Part shown: positions 1 through 4,459 of the stretch, piece by piece
Layout of the letters: each line of letters opens with the position of its first letter
Numbering within the stretch: the stretch's first letter is position 1
Assembly: GCA_002348005.1 (NCBI GenBank)
Contig: DDYQ01000248.1
Coordinates: forward strand, 1 to 5,514
Direction of reading: 5' to 3'
Source of the DNA: Desulfobacteraceae bacterium UBA2230
Lineage (GTDB): Bacteria > Desulfobacterota > Desulfobacteria > Desulfobacterales > Desulfosarcinaceae
DNA: 5,514 nucleotides
Program-made: the position numbers and the translations under genes
The notes under the pieces: model-generated
Databases searched by the model: none
What the model was told of the DNA's origin: nothing
What the model saw: only the letters and a program-made list of their open reading frames with translations

Positions 1-381
1 TTCCGCAACATCAATGTGTTCTCGCATAAAGTGGCTCAAGCTCACTGGGCCAGTCTCGACTACCGTAAAAACATCTCACTGGTGGGTCTGGTGCGCAAAA
101 GAGGGAACAAGGAGATCGTCGCCATCGGCACCTACGCCGGCATCGACGGGGATCAGGCGGAAGTGGCATTCGTGGTCCGTGAAGATTTTCAGGGCATGGG
201 AGTGGCCACCTATTTGCTCAAAGCGTTGCATCGGATTGCGCTCCAGAACGGTTTTCACTCTTTTTACGCCTCGGTCCTGCCTGAAAACCAGACCATGCTG
301 CATGTCTTTACCAGGCATTACCCGCAAGCCCGCGTGCAGCGTAAAGATAATGAAATCGTAGTCCTGATCGACCTGACCTGA
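1..381 (+). CDS. GNAT-family N-acetyltransferase domain, C-terminal fragment (5' end outside window)
   Basis: The frame is open from the first base to the TGA at 379-381, giving 126 visible residues; the start lies outside the window, so the GTG at 16 is probably internal. The fragment carries a GNAT acetyl-CoA site: motif A reads VVREDFQGMGVATYLL (about residues 58-73), with the Q-x-x-G-x-A pyrophosphate-binding loop at Q64-A69. It is preceded by the beta strand EIVAIGTYA and followed by YASVLPENQTML, the usual asparagine-containing C-terminal GNAT segment. GNAT enzymes transfer an acetyl group from acetyl-CoA to an amine. The strand-loop style resembles GNAT domains fused at the C-terminus of larger acyl-CoA enzymes (acetyl-CoA hydrolase/transferase or ADP-forming acyl-CoA synthetase fusions acting on protein lysines), so this may be the tail of such a fusion; that is inference. 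It is convergent with the MFS gene and appears unrelated to the transport locus. Confidence 0.85.
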   Translation, partial: FRNINVFSHKVAQAHWASLDYRKNISLVGLVRKRGNKEIVAIGTYAGIDGDQAEVAFVVREDFQGMGVATYLLKALHRIALQNGFHSFYASVLPENQTMLHVFTRHYPQARVQRKDNEIVVLIDLT

Positions 382-1629
382 TCATCGCCCGGACACGACC
401 GCCTTCGGCTCGATCACCGGCCTTTCATGAATCAGCACGGCGCAGACCAGAGCGATCAGGCATGCGATACCATAAAGGCTTAAAATGAGACTGTAATCCC
501 CGCTCTGGTCGAAAAAAAGCCCACCCAGATAGGCCCACAACCCTCCGCTGAGATGATGCACGGTGGTGATGACACCGGTAATCAGCCCGAGGTGCGTCAA
601 GCCGAAAAGCCGCCCCATTAAAGTGGTCGTGACGGGAGCCGTGATCAGCATGGTAAAGCCAAAACCCAAGGCAAATACATAGAATGCGGCGGCGGTCTGA
701 TACTTGATGAGCAGCAGAAAAAGAAGTCCGCGCAGCGCAAATGTCAGTACCAAAGGAATTTTATCGCCCAGTCGATCGATCGCCCTCCCGGCGGCCAGCA
801 CCCCTATCAGGCTTAATAGACCGAACCAGGCCAGCATCCCGGCGGCTGTTTCGGCGGCGATTGAGTGGTCGGTCACCATGGGCACAAGGTGCAGCAGCAC
901 CAGATAATCCCCTCCGCCGCAGACGAACATCACCACCATGAAAAACCAGAAAGCGGATGTCCGCATGGCGGCACCCAATGTGTGATCCCTTTGGCCAAAT
1001 CCTGACAAGCTGTGACTGCTCTCACCGGCTCCGAGGGGAGTCAATCCCAGCGCGGCCGGATCATCCCGAATGGACCAGAGCGTCAAGGTCCAGTTGACCA
1101 CCAGCAGCACCAGGCCGATCAGCACAAAAACCCAGCGCCACCCCAACCAGAGTAAAAGAAAAGTAACGAGGGGGACCAGAAGATACTGACCGAGGCACCC
1201 GCCGGTCAGGGCCAGACTGACCGCCACGCCCCGGTGTTTATGAAACCACCGGGTGGTTAGAGCGGCGAAGAGGGGTATTGAAGTCCCGCCGAATCCGATG
1301 GCGGTGATCACCCCATAAAGCAGAGAAAACTGCCACAATGTTTCCACCATGGCGATGCTGATATGTCCCAGGCCCAAAAAAAGCGTGGCGGTCAGAATCA
1401 CCCGGCGGGCGCCATATCGGTCAAAAAGACGGCCGACGAGGGTCAATGTAAGAGCAAACACGGTCATGTTGAGAAAGACCGCCGCTGAAATATCGCCCCG
1501 GCTCCAGCCCATTTCTTCAATGATCGGCTTGAAGAGCAGGCCGAAAACGGAGCGGGCGCCTTGAACGAAAAAGAGGATCGCAAAAGCGCTCCCCAGCACG
1601 TACCAGCCATAAAAAAGACGACGTCTCAT
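382..1629 (-). CDS. MFS transporter, probable organic-acid (monocarboxylate/oxalate-formate-like) permease
   Basis: An inner-membrane secondary transporter of 415 residues, the usual size for a 12-helix MFS protein. From the ATG at 1629, the N-terminus reads LFYGWYVLGSAFAILF (helix 1), then GWSRGDIS, then MFS motif A, GRLFDRYGARRV (about residues 66-77), in the helix 2-3 loop. A degenerate second copy, GRAIDRLGDK, follows in the second half. WFHKHRGVAVSLALTGG and the central-loop sequence IRDDPAALGLTPLG are typical of the OFA/monocarboxylate-type branch. Helices 1-6 and 7-12 are separated by a polar loop of about 35 residues. An alternative GTG start at 1647 adds six residues; both have a weak GGA-type ribosome site (GGGA six bases before the ATG, GGA seven before the GTG), and I prefer the ATG. 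The gene lies 48 bases downstream of iclR on the same strand, so co-transcription is likely. The substrate is not determinable; a carboxylate is inferred from family and context. Confidence 0.9.
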   Translation of the reverse strand: MRRRLFYGWYVLGSAFAILFFVQGARSVFGLLFKPIIEEMGWSRGDISAAVFLNMTVFALTLTLVGRLFDRYGARRVILTATLFLGLGHISIAMVETLWQFSLLYGVITAIGFGGTSIPLFAALTTRWFHKHRGVAVSLALTGGCLGQYLLVPLVTFLLLWLGWRWVFVLIGLVLLVVNWTLTLWSIRDDPAALGLTPLGAGESSHSLSGFGQRDHTLGAAMRTSAFWFFMVVMFVCGGGDYLVLLHLVPMVTDHSIAAETAAGMLAWFGLLSLIGVLAAGRAIDRLGDKIPLVLTFALRGLLFLLLIKYQTAAAFYVFALGFGFTMLITAPVTTTLMGRLFGLTHLGLITGVITTVHHLSGGLWAYLGGLFFDQSGDYSLILSLYGIACLIALVCAVLIHERPVIEPKAVVSGR

Positions 1630-1677
1630 CGATTGTCCCGACCGCACCGGCAGTTCCGGCAGATGGTTTGACCTGGG

Positions 1678-2442
1678 TTAGGAGTGAAACAACCGCTGCG
1701 ATATTTCGGCGGCAGTTTGCTTGAGAGGGATGGCAAGGTCCTTCAAAAAGTCATCGGTCATCCTGAACGCCGGACCCGCAATGACAACCGCGGCGACCGC
1801 CACCTTTTCATGATTGAAGATCGGGGTCGCGATGGCATAGCTGTCTTCGTAACGTTCACCGCGGTCAAACGCCAGTCCGCTGGTTCTGACCTGCTCGAGC
1901 ACCGCCCGATATGCCTTCTTGGACATGATGGTGTTGGAATTGAAGTAGATGAATTTTTTCTTGAGAAATTGATCGACCACACCAGGGGGGCTGTAGGCCA
2001 AAATCGCCTTGGCGCCCGCAGTCACATTGATCGGTACCTGTTCGTTGGGACGAAAGGAAAAACGGATGTGGCCCTGACCTTCGACATGGCAGGCCAGCAC
2101 CACGTTGCCGCCCGAAATGACTTCGAGGGCCACGCTTTCACCGACTTTGCGCGACAATTCACTGAGATAGGGCTGGGAAATGGCAACGACGCTGTTGCTC
2201 AGGGAGCGTGTGGCGGCATTTCCGATCTCCGCCGCGGAGCGGCCGAGGCAATACTTTTTGTTGTCCGAATTTTGTTGTAAAAAAGCATGCTCGGCCAGTA
2301 AATGCAGGAGCCGGCTGACGGTTGACTTGTGAATACCCAGCTTTTTGCTGATCTCGAGCGTCCCCATCTCCTGGTTGGAGGGCACGAAGCTCATCAGGAT
2401 TTTCAAAGCTTTCTCGGTGGATGAAAGATTTTCCGTATTCAT
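1678..2442 (-). CDS. IclR-family transcriptional regulator
   Basis: A 254-residue protein, the normal IclR length, probably acting as a dimer or tetramer of DNA-binding effector sensors. The N-terminal winged helix-turn-helix spans about residues 7-68: STEKALKILMSF, then TLEISKKLGIHKSTVSRLLH (residues 28-47) with the recognition helix KSTVSRLLHLL, then a wing ending KKYCLGRSAAEIG. The C-terminal effector domain (about 80-254) shows TAGAKAILAY (141-150), SGLAFDRGERYEDSYAIATP (188-207) and AVVIAGPAFRM (218-228), all family hallmarks that line the small-molecule pocket. IclR proteins commonly bind organic acids or aromatic-pathway intermediates and control adjacent genes, as repressor or activator. 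This gene is divergent from the TRAP operon and upstream of the MFS gene, so control of both transporters is inferred. The ATG at 2442 has no strong Shine-Dalgarno; the stretch before it is A-rich. Confidence 0.95.
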   Translation of the reverse strand: MNTENLSSTEKALKILMSFVPSNQEMGTLEISKKLGIHKSTVSRLLHLLAEHAFLQQNSDNKKYCLGRSAAEIGNAATRSLSNSVVAISQPYLSELSRKVGESVALEVISGGNVVLACHVEGQGHIRFSFRPNEQVPINVTAGAKAILAYSPPGVVDQFLKKKFIYFNSNTIMSKKAYRAVLEQVRTSGLAFDRGERYEDSYAIATPIFNHEKVAVAAVVIAGPAFRMTDDFLKDLAIPLKQTAAEISQRLFHS

Positions 2443-2446
2443 TTTT

Positions 2447-2463
2447 TCTGGCGCCGTTCCAGA
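2447..2463. promoter_or_regulatory. Inverted repeat next to the iclR start, candidate operator (site A1)
   Basis: TCTGG-N7-CCAGA, a 5-base inverted repeat with a 7-base centre, ending four bases before the iclR ATG. Read on the iclR strand it is TCTGGAACGGCGCCAGA. It matches the repeat at 2713-2729 at 13 of 17 positions. Its position inside the iclR leader would suit autoregulation, or an RNA hairpin affecting initiation. The arms are short, so chance is possible. Confidence 0.35.
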
Positions 2464-2516
2464 GTTCGCCCTTCCCGTGCAGCATAATGGGGTGGGCCCC
2501 CTCTTGTTTCAGATAG

Positions 2517-2531
2517 TGCAACGCGGTTGCA
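2517..2531. promoter_or_regulatory. 15-bp inverted repeat, candidate IclR operator (site B1)
   Basis: TGCAAC-GCG-GTTGCA: perfect 6-base arms around a 3-base centre. The length and TG..A....T..CA shape are like the 15-bp palindromes recognised by IclR-type proteins (E. coli IclR uses TGGAAAT-N-ATTTCCA). It lies just downstream of the predicted iclR -10 element, about where transcription would begin, a natural place for autorepression. A related repeat with the same TGCAA/TTGCA half-sites lies at 2684-2695. Confidence 0.5.
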
Positions 2532-2541
2532 GTAAAAGAAA

Positions 2542-2570
2542 TCGATAATGAAAAGCCGTCCCCCTGTCAA
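2542..2570 (-). promoter_or_regulatory. Probable sigma70-type promoter for the iclR-MFS transcript
   Basis: On the - strand a perfect -35 hexamer TTGACA (2570-2565) is followed after 17 bases by TATCGA (2547-2542), which keeps the first three bases of the -10 consensus. Initiation would fall near 2535, giving iclR a leader of about 90 bases. The -10 is only 3 of 6, consistent with a modest promoter. Confidence 0.5.
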
Positions 2571-2663
2571 GCCCGTTTTCCATCGCGGGGCAAAAAAGGA
2601 GAGTGAGGACTCCGGGCGGCCTTTGATCCCTGGCGAATGGTCAGACGGTTCAGCAGAATAAGC

Positions 2664-2692
2664 TTGACTGTCGCTTTTTGGCGTGCAAGATT
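2664..2692 (+). promoter_or_regulatory. Weak promoter candidate for the TRAP operon
   Basis: TTGACT at 2664-2669 matches the -35 consensus at 5 of 6 positions, but at 17-base spacing the -10 is poor (AAGATT, 3 of 6). TGTAAT at 2696-2701 is a better -10 but has no -35 at a suitable distance. A weak core promoter needing an activator, with the 2684-2695 inverted repeat overlapping its -10, is one reading; the true start may be elsewhere. Confidence 0.25.
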
Positions 2693-2695
2693 GCA
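2684..2695. promoter_or_regulatory. Inverted repeat upstream of dctP, candidate operator (site B2)
   Basis: TGCAA-GA-TTGCA, perfect 5-base arms with a 2-base centre. The half-sites are the same as in the repeat at 2517-2531, where the spacing between TGCAA and TTGCA is five rather than two bases. It overlaps the candidate dctP -10 region, so a bound regulator would affect TRAP transcription. The spacing difference weakens the claim that one protein binds both. Confidence 0.4.
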
Positions 2696-2712
2696 TGTAA
2701 TTTACTTCTTCT

Positions 2713-2729
2713 TCTGGAAGGCGGCCAGT
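2713..2729. promoter_or_regulatory. Inverted repeat upstream of dctP resembling site A1, candidate operator (site A2)
   Basis: TCTGGAAGGCGGCCAGT contains the arms TCTGG and CCAG with the same 7-base spacing as the repeat beside iclR (13 of 17 bases identical when that site is read on the iclR strand). It lies 63 bases before the dctP ATG. A GGAA/TTCC pair overlaps the same stretch (2716-2732). Confidence 0.35.
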
Positions 2730-2780
2730 TCCCTCAATGAAGCGGATCGCCGTCCCCAGAGGCATACCAACATCAAAGAC

Positions 2781-2786
2781 AGGGAG
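2781..2786 (+). promoter_or_regulatory. Ribosome binding site fixing the dctP start
   Basis: AGGGAG lies six bases before the ATG at 2793, directly ahead of a classical signal peptide. This fixes the start at 2793 rather than the in-frame ATG at 2637. Confidence 0.8.
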
Positions 2787-2792
2787 TGCACC

Positions 2793-3818
2793 ATGAGAAA
2801 GCGAATCGCCTTCATGATCGTCCTGGGAGCGCTCGTATCGGCCATCGCGGCGAACAGCTTTGCCGCACCGATCACGCTTCGGTTTGCCCAGCAGAATCCA
2901 GATACCGGCTGGAGTACCCTCAACTGCGTAATTCCTTGGCTGGAACAGGTTGAGAAAGCGACCAACGGTCAGATCAAATTTCAATCCTATCACAGCCAAA
3001 CCCTGGCCAAGGGCAAGGACATGTGGAATGCCGTCAAAGCCGGGATCACCGATGTCGGCTGGTGCTTCCACGGATATTGGCCCGGCATGACACCGCTTTC
3101 GGATGTTGTCAGTTTGCCCGCGCTGCCGTTCCGTACGGCCGAAAAAGGCAGTGAAGTGCTGTGGAAGCTTTATGAAAAATTTCCTACGATTCAGGATGAA
3201 TACAAGGATGTCAAGGTGTTGCTGTTCTATACCAGCGAACCCTACACCCTGCTGACGCGCAAGCCGGTCCAGAGCATGGAAGATATGAAAGGGCTCAAGG
3301 TCCGTATGACCGGCGGTCCCCCCACCGATATGATGAAGGCGCTGGGCGGCGTACCGGTCCTGATCCCCATGCCGGACAACTACATTTCCATGCAGAAAGG
3401 CGTCATCGACGGCTTGGGTGTGCCCTGGGAAGCCATTCACGTATGGCGATTCTATGAGGTCGGCAGCCACTATACCGAAGGCGTGTTCCCGGCGGTCTAC
3501 TTCTCCATCGCGATGAATAAAAACAAATGGAACAGCCTGCCCAAGGATGTTCAGGATGCGATCATGAGCGTCAGCGGGCTTGAGGGTTCAAAATTCTGGG
3601 GCCGGATGTTCATGGATGCCATGAAGGCCGAAACCCTGAAAACCATTGAGGCGCAGGGCCAGAAAGCCAACGTGATCCAGTTGAGCGAAAAGGAACGCGA
3701 ACGCTGGCTGGAAGTGGGCGGCAAACCGATTTGGGCCCAGTGGGTCAAAGACATGCAGGCCAAGGGTCACCCTGAGGCCCAGCAGATTCTGGACGCCACA
3801 CTGGAACTGAGCAAGTAG
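2793..3818 (+). CDS. dctP: TRAP transporter substrate-binding protein, DctP family
   Basis: A 341-residue periplasmic solute receptor that delivers its ligand to the DctQ/DctM membrane complex, whose uptake is driven by an ion (commonly sodium) gradient. Residues 1-25 form a signal peptide: MRKR, a hydrophobic core (IAFMIVLGALVSAIAA), and probable cleavage after SFA or SFAA. The mature protein starts with the strand PITLRFAQQN. The DctP hallmark GLKVRMTGG (167-175) contains R171, which in this family normally pairs with the substrate carboxylate. PMPDNYISMQKGVIDGLGVP (192-211) and the MNKNKWNSLPKDVQDAI segment (241-257) are also typical. The pocket-side stretch GWCFHGYWPGM (89-99) is rich in aromatics, and C45 and C91 are the only cysteines of the mature protein. 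The start is set by the signal peptide and AGGGAG. It is the first gene of dctPQM and is followed by a terminator-like hairpin. An organic acid is the expected ligand; its identity is unknown. Confidence 0.95.
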   Translation: MRKRIAFMIVLGALVSAIAANSFAAPITLRFAQQNPDTGWSTLNCVIPWLEQVEKATNGQIKFQSYHSQTLAKGKDMWNAVKAGITDVGWCFHGYWPGMTPLSDVVSLPALPFRTAEKGSEVLWKLYEKFPTIQDEYKDVKVLLFYTSEPYTLLTRKPVQSMEDMKGLKVRMTGGPPTDMMKALGGVPVLIPMPDNYISMQKGVIDGLGVPWEAIHVWRFYEVGSHYTEGVFPAVYFSIAMNKNKWNSLPKDVQDAIMSVSGLEGSKFWGRMFMDAMKAETLKTIEAQGQKANVIQLSEKERERWLEVGGKPIWAQWVKDMQAKGHPEAQQILDATLELSK

Positions 3819-3841
3819 CATTTTACAGTGAATCATTCGAT

Positions 3842-3892
3842 GGCACGGCGGTTGCCCGGACGCATTCAAGCCGCGCAACCGCCTGCCTTTTT
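3842..3892 (+). terminator. Intrinsic-terminator-like hairpin between dctP and dctQ
   Basis: GGCA (3842-3845), one bulged C, then GGCGGTTGC (3847-3855) pair with GCAACCGCC (3875-3883) and TGCC (3884-3887), giving 13 pairs with one bulge. CGG (3857-3859) and CCG (3871-3873) can add three inner pairs. TTTTT follows directly (3888-3892). There is no T-run in the opposite sense, so it works only for + strand transcription. Lying inside the operon, it probably allows partial read-through or protects the dctP 3' end, giving more binding protein than membrane subunits. Confidence 0.8.
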
Positions 3893-3917
3893 CACTGCTT
3901 TCCCGGATTCAATTCCC

Positions 3918-3924
3918 GAGGGGG
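3918..3924 (+). promoter_or_regulatory. Ribosome binding site for dctQ
   Basis: GAGGGGG ends four bases before the dctQ ATG at 3929; its GAGG core is seven bases from the start. It supports this start and independent ribosome loading on dctQ, which is not coupled to dctP across the 110-base gap. Confidence 0.65.
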
Positions 3925-3928
3925 TAGC

Positions 3929-4459
3929 ATGCTGAACCGCATCACCAAAGGGCTCAACCGGATTTTGCTCACCATCAGCATGATCATACTGGCACTCATG
4001 ATGATGTTGATCTCGGTTGATGTTATCATGCGTTATATTTTCAACGCCCCCGTCCAAGGCTCCTTCGAATTGACCGAGTACCTGATGGCCATTCTGATTC
4101 CATTCAGTATCGCCTATTGTGCCGAACAAAAGGCGCACGTGGCGGTCGACCTGGTCTACGAACGATTGAGAAGGCCGCTGCAATCCTTCCTGGACATTCT
4201 GACCGCCCTGCTCTCCATCGTGCTGATCATGTTCATCGTATGGCAAAGCTTTCGCTACATCTTCGAAATCAAGGCATCCGGGCTGACCTCTTCCGTACTG
4301 CTGATTCCGTCGTATCCTTTCGTCGCACCGACCTGCCTCGGCATGGCCGTCTTCGTACTTGTGCTGATTGTCCAGTTATCTGAACTCTCCAAGAGAACCA
4401 AAAAGGTCGACGTCGGTGAACTCGTCGAAATTAAAAGGAGCGAGGTGAATAAGGGATGA
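3929..4459 (+). CDS. dctQ: TRAP transporter small membrane subunit, DctQ family
   Basis: A 176-residue inner-membrane protein of normal DctQ length with four predicted helices (about 12-34, 47-65, 86-108 and 128-150). The family signature VDVIMRYIFNAPVQGSFELT (30-49) runs from the end of helix 1 into the next helix, and AEQKAHVAVDLVYERL (65-80) is the conserved polar loop before helix 3, with its characteristic H-V-x-V-D. The tail (about 151-176) is charged and cytoplasmic or flexible. DctQ pairs with DctM and supports docking of the substrate-loaded binding protein; it is needed for transport in known systems. A GAGGGGG ribosome site precedes the ATG. Its TGA overlaps the dctM ATG (ATGA), and a ribosome site for dctM lies within its last codons. 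The hairpin upstream implies lower expression than dctP. Confidence 0.93.
   Translation: MLNRITKGLNRILLTISMIILALMMMLISVDVIMRYIFNAPVQGSFELTEYLMAILIPFSIAYCAEQKAHVAVDLVYERLRRPLQSFLDILTALLSIVLIMFIVWQSFRYIFEIKASGLTSSVLLIPSYPFVAPTCLGMAVFVLVLIVQLSELSKRTKKVDVGELVEIKRSEVNKG
4442..4459 (+). promoter_or_regulatory. dctM ribosome site and ATGA overlap (translational coupling)
   Basis: GAGGTGA at 4442-4448, inside the dctQ coding end, lies seven bases before the dctM ATG at 4456. The ATG shares bases with the dctQ TGA (ATGA, 4456-4459), the classic arrangement for coupled translation and balanced DctQ:DctM amounts. A second purine run, AAAAGGAG, lies further upstream at 4433-4440. Confidence 0.75.

Larger units (their letters stand above)
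2443..2792. other. Divergent control region between iclR and dctP (350 bases, no gene)
   Basis: No coding sequence is supported here. The dctP frame can be extended upstream to an ATG at 2637, but that extension would place 52 unconvincing residues before a perfect signal peptide. The region holds a probable iclR promoter on the - strand (2542-2570), a weak promoter candidate for dctP (TTGACT at 2664), and four inverted repeats falling into two related pairs (2447-2463 with 2713-2729; 2517-2531 with 2684-2695). A G/C-rich patch around 2479-2491 and a short GGAG/CTCC repeat near 2598-2613 were seen but have no assigned role. Confidence 0.7.

Noticed and set aside
1684..2280. + strand open frame of 198 codons opposite iclR
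   Set aside because: It is antisense to an IclR protein with all family motifs intact; its own translation shows no recognisable domain.
2571..2597. Hairpin GCCC...GGGGC near the iclR promoter as a terminator
   Set aside because: The stem is only about four pairs and is followed by A's, not T's, on the + strand; on the - strand there is no T-run after it either.
2679..2695. Sigma-54-like promoter (TGGC...TTGCA) upstream of dctP
   Set aside because: The GG and GC elements are separated by 11 bases instead of the strictly required 10, and the adjacent regulator is IclR-type, not a sigma-54 activator. The TTGCA is better explained as half of an inverted repeat.
2637..2792. N-terminal extension of dctP to the ATG at 2637
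   Set aside because: The extension would bury a textbook signal peptide 52 residues inside the protein and has no ribosome site, whereas the ATG at 2793 has AGGGAG at ideal spacing.
2439..3470. Long - strand open frame of 343 codons opposite dctP
   Set aside because: It lies antisense to a clear DctP gene, runs across the divergent promoter region, has a charged, His/Arg/Gly-rich composition with no recognisable fold, and overlaps the iclR start. It is a shadow of codon bias in dctP.
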